Assembly (NCBI GenBank): GCA_002699125.1
Contig: PABI01000093.1
Coordinates: 1-38,356, forward strand
From: Anaerolineaceae bacterium
GTDB taxonomy: Bacteria > Chloroflexota > Anaerolineae > Promineifilales > Promineifilaceae
DNA: 38,356 nt
Direction: 5' to 3'
Under the pieces are notes generated by a model. The model searched no databases. It saw nothing but the letters and a program-made list of their open reading frames with translations, and was not told where the DNA came from. Positions 30,771 through 38,313 of the stretch are shown one piece after another; position 1 is the stretch's first letter, and every line of letters starts with the position of its first letter. Position numbers and translations under genes: made by a program.

Positions 30771-32987
30771 CTAACGGCCGCTTTCCATCCCCGGCCGATA
30801 TTCTTCTTCCAAATTGGCCAAAATCTCCGCTTCGGTAAACCAGACCGGCGTTAATTCCCGCGCCACAAAAATGGGGGCTTGATCCGCGTAGTGCGGCGAC
30901 ACCTCATCCAGCGTGGCGCTGCCGTATTGGTGGATGCTTTGCGAGCTGACCGATCCGTCTGGCTGCCAGGTGACCCTTAAAATATAAGAATCCCCAGCGA
31001 TGCCGTGGAAACGGCCGTCTTCGCCCATCTCGCCATAAACAGCGTGCAGCACATCGGGTGAACCACCCAGCCCCAAATCTACTTCGCCGCGCACCAGCCG
31101 GTTGACTTCTTCCCAGGGCACTTCAACCGTGCCAAAGTTTTCCAGCAGATGGTCCACTGCCTGGGAGAAGCTATTTTGGACGGAAACGGCCGTAAATTCC
31201 CCACCCGTCATGTTCGATACAGACATGTGCGTATCTTCGGCCTCCAGAACGTAGTACAGCGTTAGCATGGCCACGGTCGCCCCCGTACTATCCGGTGTAG
31301 ATTGCCAATCCCAGTTGACCAGCAGGTCATAGGCGGCACGCTCATCGGCGTCATCCGGCGGCGGTTCGGCCAGAATCACATTCACGATTTGTACAATATC
31401 TGCTTCTGGATGGTAGGTCATGTCGTATTTGTAGGCGTAAAATTCATCTGCGGTGATTGATTCATCGCCGCCAAACAGTTCCAGCGCCCGCAGCGAGCGG
31501 TTGGACATCGTATCGTTGATGCCCAGCGTGGCAGGGAAGGCAGCTTCATTTGGATTGCCCTCACCAATCGTGGTGCGGTACGGGCTGCTGTTGGCATTCT
31601 GAATAAAGCCGGAAGGAGGATTGCTGACCTGGGGCAGTTCATCAAACGGCAGATACTTCGTCCACAAAGTGTCTGAGGTGTTGCCGGGTAAATATTGCTC
31701 CCAGTTGTAGCCTTCAGTGCGGATGGGGATACGGCCGTTATACACATAAAAAATATTCCCCGCCTCATCCGCATACCCCACATTAAACATCGGCAGCGGC
31801 CCCTCGCGCATGGCGGCCTGCCATTCGGCGAGATTGGTCGCTTTGTTCAGCCGGACAAACTGCTCCACGTGGCCAATCTCACCCATCCCGGCATAGCGTA
31901 GGGCATAGACGCCATGATCCTGTCGCACTGTGGGGCCATACACCGACCACAGCACTTCTTGTTTTACGGTCCAGCGAAAACGGCCGAACAGCGTCACCGT
32001 AATCGGCGCTTCACCCACCTCCAAATCGCGCCACTCACCGTCAAACAAATATTGGTCCGGGTTGTCGGGATTCATCTCCAGTACGTAGATGTCAATCAGG
32101 TCCGGGCTGTTCACCGTGAAGGCATAGCCCAAATGCTCGTTGTGCCCGTGCGTGATCGTGGGCGAGCCGGGCAGCAGGCCGCCAACCATGTTCCAGCCTT
32201 CTTCGCTGACCATGTGGGCTTCGTACCAGGCCACCGGCCCTTCCCACGGCTGGTGCGAATTCACCGCCAGGAAAGTCTCGCCGTTGGCGCTGCGCGTTGG
32301 GCCTACAGCAATGACATTGGAGCCATACTTAACCGGTGCGGGGAGATTGGAGATTGGAGATTGGGCAATCTCTAATCCCCAATCTCCAATCTCCTTCTGT
32401 GATACAGTTCCCTGCCGCGTCTCGGCAAACAGCTCACCCAGCGCGCCATCCAGCCCAAAGAAAAGCGGCACGCGATGAATAAAGCCCGCTGCCACATCCC
32501 GTCCGGACAATGGGAACAGTTCCGGCAGCAGCACTTCTTCTTCGTGCAAGGCAGCGTAATAATTCAGCCCATCGGCATACCCTTGCATGATGGCTTGTAT
32601 TTCTGGCGGAATGGTGTCGTATTTTTCGTCCACCACATCCCAGATGCGCAGCAGTTGCACCATGTAATCGTTGGGCGCGGCGTCGACACCGTAAGCCACA
32701 CCTAGCTTGCCTCGGGCTGCCACCAGCGCCTGCTGGATGGTTTGGAAATCATCTTCAGCGTGAGCATAACCTAAGCCGTAGGCAGCGTCAGCATCGGTCT
32801 GGCCAAAGATGTGGGGCACGCCAAAGCTGTCCCGCCGGATCACAACGTCGTAATTGTCGTTGACGGCTTCCAGCTCATCCAAATTCACCACAAAAGGCCA
32901 AACCCCTTGCGGCCAGAAGATATAAGCGGCGGCCAGGGCCAGTATCGTTACAATGCCCAGGACAGTTTTTTGCCAACGTTTCATCAT
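30771..32987 (-). CDS. Penicillin acylase family N-terminal nucleophile hydrolase (second of tandem pair)
   Basis: A 738-residue exported Ntn amidohydrolase. An N-terminal membrane anchor or signal (about 8-26) precedes the alpha-chain region (RRDSFGVPHIFGQTDADAAYGLGYAHAEDDF). Self-cleavage should expose Ser223 in KYGSNVIAV, the new N-terminus of the beta chain, followed by NSHQPWEGP and HGHNEHLGYAFTV. Substrates of the family are amides including beta-lactams, acyl-homoserine lactones and lipopeptides; none can be named here. A palindromic repeat encodes residues 199-215, inside the expected excised spacer. It ends with the TAG at 30771, overlapping an ACGGCCG(C) site. The gene starts 17 bp after the first copy, as an operon. 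The ATG was picked with AGGT five bases upstream. Confidence 0.9.
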   Translation of the reverse strand: MMKRWQKTVLGIVTILALAAAYIFWPQGVWPFVVNLDELEAVNDNYDVVIRRDSFGVPHIFGQTDADAAYGLGYAHAEDDFQTIQQALVAARGKLGVAYGVDAAPNDYMVQLLRIWDVVDEKYDTIPPEIQAIMQGYADGLNYYAALHEEEVLLPELFPLSGRDVAAGFIHRVPLFFGLDGALGELFAETRQGTVSQKEIGDWGLEIAQSPISNLPAPVKYGSNVIAVGPTRSANGETFLAVNSHQPWEGPVAWYEAHMVSEEGWNMVGGLLPGSPTITHGHNEHLGYAFTVNSPDLIDIYVLEMNPDNPDQYLFDGEWRDLEVGEAPITVTLFGRFRWTVKQEVLWSVYGPTVRQDHGVYALRYAGMGEIGHVEQFVRLNKATNLAEWQAAMREGPLPMFNVGYADEAGNIFYVYNGRIPIRTEGYNWEQYLPGNTSDTLWTKYLPFDELPQVSNPPSGFIQNANSSPYRTTIGEGNPNEAAFPATLGINDTMSNRSLRALELFGGDESITADEFYAYKYDMTYHPEADIVQIVNVILAEPPPDDADERAAYDLLVNWDWQSTPDSTGATVAMLTLYYVLEAEDTHMSVSNMTGGEFTAVSVQNSFSQAVDHLLENFGTVEVPWEEVNRLVRGEVDLGLGGSPDVLHAVYGEMGEDGRFHGIAGDSYILRVTWQPDGSVSSQSIHQYGSATLDEVSPHYADQAPIFVARELTPVWFTEAEILANLEEEYRPGMESGR
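32341..32396. repeat. Palindromic GGAGATTGG repeat inserted in frame
   Basis: GGAGATTGGAGATTGG (32342-32357) is the exact reverse complement of CCAATCTCCAATCTCC (32379-32394). The motif is tandem in each arm. Related single units are seen before the metallophosphoesterase gene (about 1730) and before the DUF72 gene (about 9340-9362). The reading frame stays open across it. Confidence 0.8.
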
Positions 32988-33004
32988 ACATTACCTACAA
33001 ACAA

Positions 33005-35476
33005 TTATTCGGCTGGTTGCAGGATGAGGTGGTTAACGGCCGTTTCCATCACAACCTCCTCGCTCCACACCATCGGCAGGTATTCACCATTGAGCCATAA
33101 TTCGATCTGGTCGTCGTAGTTGGGGTGGTAGGGATGGCCGGACTGGCCAGTGGGGATGACCCACTCGCTGGCGTCGAAATCGCTCATGTCGATCAACATG
33201 CGCATGGAGGGGTGGCCGGTAACGGCCGCTGGATTGCTCCAGCTCCAGCCGTTGGCATTCACGATGCTGCTGCCTCCGTCGGCCGGGAATGGCCCGCGAT
33301 TGACCAGCGACTCTACCGGGCCGATGCCGCTTTCGCCCAGCGGATTGCTGACAAACGTCGCCGTGTGAATGCTGCCCCAGGTCCATTCGTTCATGTCGTC
33401 GCCCACGTTTTCCTCAAACCAGGCAACGGTGTCCTCCAGTGCCGCCAGCAAAATGTCCGCCTGCGATTCTTCGGCGCCGGTGGATTCGTCATCCCACCAG
33501 GTGGCTTCGGGGTTGTCGGCCAGTTGGTGGAAGAGGATACGGCCGCCAAACGAGCGCACATTGTCTTCACCCACGTCATCGGTCAGGGTGGACTGAACCA
33601 GGTGCATATAGAAAATCTCGAAGAGGGCGGCCGGTACGCTGTCGCGCCGCGCCTGCCGGTCCCAGCCGCGCAGCCGTTCCAACGCGGCCTGCACCTTGTC
33701 GTCGTCGCTGGAAAGGCCGTCCAGCAGCGGCACGTAGCTGTCGGCCATCAGGGAGCGGCTGTCGTTCTGGATGCGTGCCAGGTCTGCTTGTGACAGTTCC
33801 CCATCACCATCCAACTCCGCCTCGATCATGTCCACAATGCGCTGGCCGCGGTCGCCGTCGGCCCAGTATAGGGTGAGCAGGTAAGGATATTCCTGATCGA
33901 CGATGGCGTGGTTGGCCGTGGCAATGTACCCCCATTCGGGATTGAGAATGGCGGGCAGTTCCTCGTAAGGCACCCAGCCCTCCCATTCGTATTCGCCGGT
34001 CCAGCCGGGCACGGGCACCAGTCCGTTGCCATTGGCCCGGATGGGAATGAGGCCCGGCGTCTGGTAGGCGATGTTGCCTTCCACATCGGCATACACCACG
34101 TTTTGCGAGGGCACATCCCAGTAGCGCAGCGCCTCGCGGAAATCTTCGTAATTTTCGGCTTTGTTCAGCCCCATGATCGATTCCAGGGTGCGCATCGGCT
34201 CCTGGGCGGTCCAGCGCATGGCCAGGACGTCGCTGGTGCCATCGCGCAAATCGGAGATGATGGGACCATGCCGGGTGATTTTGACTTCGAGCAGTACATC
34301 TTCGCCACCGTTAACCTTGATCACCTCTTCGATGATTTCCATATCTTCCCACTCGCCCATGAATTCAACCTGGTTAGGATTGTTGGGATTGATCTTTTCG
34401 ATGTAGAGGTCCTGCACGTCTGGACCGACGTTGGTAACGCCCCAGGCGATGTGGTCATTGTGGCCGACGACGATGCCCGGCACGCCGGCAAAGCTGAAAC
34501 CGGCCACGTTGTAGCCGGGGGCATGCAGGCCAACCTGGTACCAGATGGCGGGCAGTTGGATGCCCAGATGGGGATCGTTGGCCAGGAGCGGCATTCCGGT
34601 ATCGGTATGTTCGCCGCTGATGACCCAGTTGTTGCTGCCAACGTAATCACCTCCGCCCAAAAAGCCATCGGCCGGGTAGCTGCCCACGATGTTGGTGTTG
34701 ACGTTGGCCCAATCGACCTGTTCCATTTGCTGGTGCAGTGCTTCGCCTTCCTCGTTGGAAAATTCAATGTCCATAGCGTCGGTAGGCACCATGACAGGTC
34801 GTTCGTCGTAGGGGTAGAAGGGAAGCAGATTGGCGGTGGTGCCTTCGCCCAGCTCTTTGATAAGATTGGCCCGCTCGATTTCCTGACTCCAGTTGCCGCT
34901 GAGGTCATCGGCCATGACCACGGCCCAGGCGATGGTGTGCAGCGGCTCCCACGGCTCGATCTCCCATTTGTCGTTGACCAGCCCGAGGATGGTGTAGTTG
35001 AGGGAGAGATTGTCGCCCTGTTCGGCGATATAGGCGTTGACGCCCTCGGCGTATGCTTCCATGATGGCCATCATTTCCGGCGCTTCGTTTTCGTAATAGG
35101 CCAGCGAGTCGGCGGCGATGCGATTCCAGCCCATGGTACGAATGAAGGTATCGCTGCTGACGGTGGCTTCGCCGGCAATTTCAGAGATACGGCCGAGACT
35201 CACGTGCCGCCAAAACTCCATCTGCCAGAAGCGGTCCTGGGCATGGACGTAACCCTGGGCCAGGAAGAGATCATGTTCGTTTTCGGTGTAAATGTGGGGG
35301 ATGCCGTTTTCATCGCGGTAGACATGGACTTCGTCTTCCAGTCCAGGCAGGGTGAGGGTGGCGTCGGTGTCGGGGAACGGCCGTCTTACTTTCACCACGC
35401 CAACCACGGCCAAAACCACAATCAGCAAAGCGAGAATGCCAAGTAAAATGAGTCCAATGCGGGCTGCCAGTTTCAT
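33005..35476 (-). CDS. Penicillin amidase family Ntn hydrolase (first of tandem pair)
   Basis: An 823-residue exported amidase. A membrane anchor (about 7-29) precedes the alpha region with YRDENGIPHIYTENEHDLFLAQGYVHAQDRFWQME. The catalytic serine is Ser281 in YVGSNNWVISG, preceded by a spacer that includes GGGDY and should be removed by autocleavage. Downstream are ANDPHLGIQLPAIWYQVGL and GHNDHIAWGVTN, typical oxyanion and binding segments. The paralogue downstream is only loosely similar in sequence but has the same architecture. GGAGGA stands four to five bases before the ATG on the minus strand. Likely roles include breakdown of acyl amides, cell-wall or signal molecules outside the cytoplasm. 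Confidence 0.93.
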   Translation of the reverse strand: MKLAARIGLILLGILALLIVVLAVVGVVKVRRPFPDTDATLTLPGLEDEVHVYRDENGIPHIYTENEHDLFLAQGYVHAQDRFWQMEFWRHVSLGRISEIAGEATVSSDTFIRTMGWNRIAADSLAYYENEAPEMMAIMEAYAEGVNAYIAEQGDNLSLNYTILGLVNDKWEIEPWEPLHTIAWAVVMADDLSGNWSQEIERANLIKELGEGTTANLLPFYPYDERPVMVPTDAMDIEFSNEEGEALHQQMEQVDWANVNTNIVGSYPADGFLGGGDYVGSNNWVISGEHTDTGMPLLANDPHLGIQLPAIWYQVGLHAPGYNVAGFSFAGVPGIVVGHNDHIAWGVTNVGPDVQDLYIEKINPNNPNQVEFMGEWEDMEIIEEVIKVNGGEDVLLEVKITRHGPIISDLRDGTSDVLAMRWTAQEPMRTLESIMGLNKAENYEDFREALRYWDVPSQNVVYADVEGNIAYQTPGLIPIRANGNGLVPVPGWTGEYEWEGWVPYEELPAILNPEWGYIATANHAIVDQEYPYLLTLYWADGDRGQRIVDMIEAELDGDGELSQADLARIQNDSRSLMADSYVPLLDGLSSDDDKVQAALERLRGWDRQARRDSVPAALFEIFYMHLVQSTLTDDVGEDNVRSFGGRILFHQLADNPEATWWDDESTGAEESQADILLAALEDTVAWFEENVGDDMNEWTWGSIHTATFVSNPLGESGIGPVESLVNRGPFPADGGSSIVNANGWSWSNPAAVTGHPSMRMLIDMSDFDASEWVIPTGQSGHPYHPNYDDQIELWLNGEYLPMVWSEEVVMETAVNHLILQPAE

Positions 35477-35626
35477 CTTTTCCTCCAGTGGGGTGTGGGC
35501 TGTGCCACGGACGTCTTACGGCGTTTTGGGATGGGACACAGCAGGTTGAATCGGCACAATGATACACGGTTTGCAGTTGGCTAACTAGGTGAGAATGAAG
35601 GAAAAAGTTGAGCGAATGGGGGAAGC

Positions 35627-36631
35627 TTATTCGGTGGACAGCGCGGCGAACAGGTTTGATTTTTGCCAGGCCCAGATGACGGCCTCGGCGCGGCTGGTTA
35701 CCTGGAGCTTGTTAAATAGCTCCTGCTTGTGATGTTTCACGGTGGAGCGGCTGATTTTCAGCGTGGCGGCAATTTCCTTGTCGCTCTGGCCCAGGGCCAG
35801 GTGGTGTAAAACTTGCTGCTGTCGCAGCGTGAGGTTTACCTCTTCTGCGTTTGGTGACGGTTTAACGGCCGTACCCAGCGGGCGTAAAACAATCATGCGC
35901 ACCCGACGGCCATCATAAATGATTGGGCTGGCGGTGACCTCAATGTCTATCTCTGCACCGGTTTTGTGAAAGCATTTGGTTTGGTAAGAATGATGGTAGC
36001 CTACAGCAAGCTGCTTCAAGATATGGGTTTGCTCGGCTGCCGGTGCCATGGCGTTGACGAGTCCCTGGATGTTCTGGCCCACCAGTTCATCGGCTGAATA
36101 GCCAAACAATTGGGTGACCGCTTTGTTGACGGCCAGGATATGGCCGTTTTCGTGCAATACCACCGGGCTGTAGGTGTCGTTAAAGAGGGCAGCAAAATGC
36201 TTTTCTCTTTCCCCTTCTGATTGTAGATCGGCCAACAGCCTTTCCGTGAACTTTCCTTCCTCTGTACGGTGCATTTTATGCAGTTTATGACTGTAGCCTA
36301 CTGTCATTTCCGCCCACAGGGTGGCCAGGCGTGGGGCCAGCCAGGCGGTTTGCGTTTGGTCTAACCCCAGCAAAAGCTGCTCCGCCAGCAGGCGTTGCAA
36401 ATAGCCCAGTTTGGCCAACGAGAGTTCAAACTGCGCTAACTGCTCGCCCACCAACCGACCGGCTTCGGGGGTAAACGGTGTCATCAACAGATAACTGGTG
36501 ATCTGTTCTTGAAGGTCAACGGCCGTTGCGGCCGTTTTGGCTTCACTGGAAGTGGGCAAGAGATACCAGACCAGGCCAATCTCTTCCCGATGTGCTGCCC
36601 AATGTGTTCCGATTTTCTCAGAGATGTTCAT
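35627..36631 (-). CDS. PAS-LuxR transcriptional regulator (copy 1)
   Basis: A 334-residue single-component regulator. A helical N-terminal region (1 to about 140, MNISEKIGTHWAAHREEIGLVWYLLP) of unknown sensing role is followed by a PAS domain (about 150-255, FNDTYSPVVLHENGHILAVNKAVTQLFGYS) and a C-terminal LuxR helix-turn-helix (about 265-330, VNLTLRQQQVLHHLALGQSDKEIAATLKISRSTVKHHKQELF). It is closely related to the gene 430 bp upstream (37061-38068), so the two are tandem paralogues. No ribosome binding site is clear before the ATG. The N-terminal helical bundle could sense a small ligand or heme, which is not shown. Confidence 0.88.
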   Translation of the reverse strand: MNISEKIGTHWAAHREEIGLVWYLLPTSSEAKTAATAVDLQEQITSYLLMTPFTPEAGRLVGEQLAQFELSLAKLGYLQRLLAEQLLLGLDQTQTAWLAPRLATLWAEMTVGYSHKLHKMHRTEEGKFTERLLADLQSEGEREKHFAALFNDTYSPVVLHENGHILAVNKAVTQLFGYSADELVGQNIQGLVNAMAPAAEQTHILKQLAVGYHHSYQTKCFHKTGAEIDIEVTASPIIYDGRRVRMIVLRPLGTAVKPSPNAEEVNLTLRQQQVLHHLALGQSDKEIAATLKISRSTVKHHKQELFNKLQVTSRAEAVIWAWQKSNLFAALSTE

Positions 36632-36789
36632 GGCAAAATATAAAACAGCAAACGTCTCACAATGCTTCTATCCTTGGCCAACCCAAACGAATGAAAGTTT
36701 TAGCAATTATAAACCCCTCTCATTTTCCATTAATGTTAGTTTTGTTGAAACCTATCCTTATAGACAGGTGGCGGCTCCAGGCGGGTATG

Positions 36790-36967
36790 CTAAGATTGCC
36801 GTGCGGTTAATCGTAGTCCAAAAGTGGGATGAATTCGCACCGGAGACGTGTGATTTTTGTCTTATCGCAGCCGCAAGAGAGGAAAGGATGCAAAGCCAAC
36901 CAGGGCTTGATCGATATAAAAAGTGATAGTGAGCGGAACCCGGTTTATTAGGCTTGGTTCCGCTTTT
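36790..36967 (+). ncRNA. Candidate structured RNA ending in an intrinsic terminator
   Basis: This non-coding stretch ends in a clean terminator, AGCGGAACC (36932-36940)/GGTTCCGCT (36956-36964) then TTTTGCTTTT. Just before it stands GGATGCAAAGCCA (about 36885-36897), followed by AACCAGGGC; this recalls the GGACGCAAAGCCA...GGG core of the GEMM-I (c-di-GMP) aptamer. The partner GGCAAACC strand is not visible, so identity is not established. An AGCC (about 36863)/GGGCT pairing could close the core. No protein on the plus strand follows. The 5' boundary is a guess. Confidence 0.3.
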
Positions 36968-36969
36968 GC
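36932..36969 (+). terminator. Plus-strand intrinsic terminator without an obvious upstream gene
   Basis: AGCGGAACC (36932-36940) pairs exactly with GGTTCCGCT (36956-36964), followed by TTTTGCTTTT. Both flanking genes are on the minus strand, so this terminator needs a plus-strand transcript, which is why the stretch before it is worth testing for an RNA gene. Confidence 0.6.
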
Positions 36970-37018
36970 TTTTACCCTCTCCTAAAAACGGCCGCTTGCC
37001 TGTTCCAAAGTTTGGGGG

Positions 37019-37055
37019 AATCCCCCGCCCGGCTCCTCTCTGGGTGGGGGATTTT
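37019..37055. terminator. GC-rich hairpin after the second PAS-LuxR gene
   Basis: AATCCCCCGCCC (37019-37030) pairs with GGGTGGGGGATT (37042-37053) with one wobble, followed on the plus strand by TTTTG. It lies 5 bp from the stop codon of the minus-strand PAS-LuxR gene, whose transcript would also fold it. The inner GGGGGAATCCCCC (37014-37026) is a second palindrome. Confidence 0.6.
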
Positions 37056-37060
37056 GCTGT

Positions 37061-38068
37061 TTAGGAAATCGTCAAAGAGGTGAAAGAATCCAGCTTTTGC
37101 CAGGCCCAGACGGCCGCAGCCGTGCGAGCAGTGACCTGCAATTTGGTGAATATTTCCTGGTTGTGATGCTTTACCGTGGTCAAACCAATATGTAGTGCAT
37201 CCGCAATTTCTTGGTCTGTTTTACCCATTGCCAGGAGGCGGAGAATTTCTTGTTGCCGTGGTGTGAGGTTCACTTCTTCTGGCCCCAGCAAAGGTTTAAA
37301 GGCTGGCGTCAGCGGCCGTAAAACAATCAGGCGCACAGGGCGGCCTTCATAAACAATTTGGCTGGCCGTAACTTCAATGGGAATCTCCGTGCCGGCTTTA
37401 CTAAAGCATTTGGTTTGGTACGTGTAGCTGCCGCCTGCTGCGCTATGCTGCTGGATGGTGGCTTGCTCGGCAGCGGGAACCAACGTGCGGGTTAGCTCCT
37501 GAATTTGCTGGCCGATGAGTTCTTCAGCTGTGTAGCCAAAAACGTGGGTGACGGCCTGGTTGATGGTGAGGATACGGCCGTACTCATGCAGCACCACCGG
37601 ACTGTACGTTGCATTAAACAGTGCCATAAACTGCTGTTCGCCTTCTGCTGCCTGCTGTAGGTCCGCCAGAAGCTTTTCAGACATATCCGTCTGTTCGGCC
37701 AGATAGAGTTTGCGCAGCTTGTAGCCATAGCCAACAGTCATCTCCGCCCAAAAGGCAGTTAGGCGCGGGGCTAGCCAGGTTGTTTGTGCCTCGTCCAGAC
37801 CCAGAAAAAGCTGCTCTGCCAGCAATTGTTGTAAATATCCGAGCTTTTCTAACGAGAGGCGAAACTGTTGCGCCAGTTGTTCGCCAACCAGCCGGCCAGC
37901 GTGGGCGGCAAAGGGTGTCATGAGCAAATGGCCGATGATCTGTTGCTGAAGGTGGGTGGCTGTTTCCGCCGTTTGGGGCTGTCCCTGGTTCGGCAGCAGA
38001 TACCATACCAGGCCAATCTCTTCCTCGTGTGCCGCCCAGAGTGCACCAATTTGGTCAGAGATATTCAT
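37061..38068 (-). CDS. PAS-LuxR transcriptional regulator (copy 2)
   Basis: A 335-residue paralogue of the preceding regulator with the same three parts: helical N-terminal domain (MNISDQIGALWAAHEEEIGLVWYLLP), PAS domain (about 150-255, FNATYSPVVLHEYGRILTINQAVTHVFGY) and LuxR helix-turn-helix (about 265-330, VNLTPRQQEILRLLAMGKTDQEIADALHIGLTTVKHHNQEIF). I placed the start at ATG 38066-38068 because it aligns with the MNIS start of copy 1; the frame stays open further upstream to 38287 (including an ATG at 38128), but that stretch has no counterpart in copy 1. Inverted repeats at 38167-38192 and 38274-38313 lie upstream and may be operators or repeats. Confidence 0.86.
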   Translation of the reverse strand: MNISDQIGALWAAHEEEIGLVWYLLPNQGQPQTAETATHLQQQIIGHLLMTPFAAHAGRLVGEQLAQQFRLSLEKLGYLQQLLAEQLFLGLDEAQTTWLAPRLTAFWAEMTVGYGYKLRKLYLAEQTDMSEKLLADLQQAAEGEQQFMALFNATYSPVVLHEYGRILTINQAVTHVFGYTAEELIGQQIQELTRTLVPAAEQATIQQHSAAGGSYTYQTKCFSKAGTEIPIEVTASQIVYEGRPVRLIVLRPLTPAFKPLLGPEEVNLTPRQQEILRLLAMGKTDQEIADALHIGLTTVKHHNQEIFTKLQVTARTAAAVWAWQKLDSFTSLTIS

Positions 38069-38166
38069 GGGGAGACGGTAGAGGGAAGCGGCCGTTTCGT
38101 CAATCCTTTTGAGTTTGGCGACAGGCATGATTGTAAGGTCGCACTTACCATTTATTAATTTTTGTC

Positions 38167-38192
38167 TCCTCCAAAACCCTCCTTTTGGAGGA
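38167..38192. promoter_or_regulatory. Perfect 10-bp inverted repeat upstream of PAS-LuxR copy 2
   Basis: TCCTCCAAAA (38167-38176) and TTTTGGAGGA (38183-38192) are exact reverse complements with a 6-base loop. About 100 bp before the start codon, it fits a dimer-binding operator, but the arms are also purine/pyrimidine-rich and could fold in the mRNA leader. Confidence 0.45.
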
Positions 38193-38273
38193 TCATGGCA
38201 CAACTTGGATCGGTTAAGATGACATTTGTAGTTGTTTATTTCAATTGAATGGGCAAATATGCCTAAAGCGATG

Positions 38274-38313
38274 CGGTGAAATGTCAAGAGGCAAAATCAA
38301 GTAAATTTCACCG
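38274..38313. repeat. 9-bp inverted repeat near the window end
   Basis: CGGTGAAAT (38274-38282) and ATTTCACCG (38305-38313) are exact reverse complements separated by 22 bases. No gene can be recognised from 38314 to the end of the window. Confidence 0.45.

Larger units (their letters stand above)
314..37581. repeat. Highly iterated palindrome ACGGCCGT (HIP-like), about 44 copies
   Basis: Exact copies were counted by eye on one strand (the site is its own reverse complement); first at 314-321 and last at 37574-37581, with others such as 2294, 2495, about 4795, 8331, 14395 and 23471. Many extend to AACGGCCGTT, and near-variants with G, T or A at an end position are also frequent. Copies lie in genes of unrelated families and between genes, in several reading frames (Thr-Ala-Val, Asn-Gly-Arg). 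None occurs in the AT-rich genes at 3385-4500 and 23541-24479. Confidence 0.85.

Noticed and set aside
33908..35446. A 512-codon open frame on the plus strand opposite the first penicillin amidase
   Set aside because: It is fully antisense to a gene with all family motifs, lacks any family signature, and its low-complexity His/Gly composition reflects the codon bias of the opposite strand.
36870..36920. Definite c-di-GMP (GEMM-I) riboswitch call
   Set aside because: The GCAAAGCCA core matches but the GGCAAACC partner is not visible and no coding gene follows. It is kept only as a candidate.
36537..36926. A 129-codon plus-strand open frame ending just before an orphan terminator
   Set aside because: No domain and no good ribosome binding site, and its first part is antisense to the PAS-LuxR gene. 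An untranslated RNA is more plausible for the terminator.
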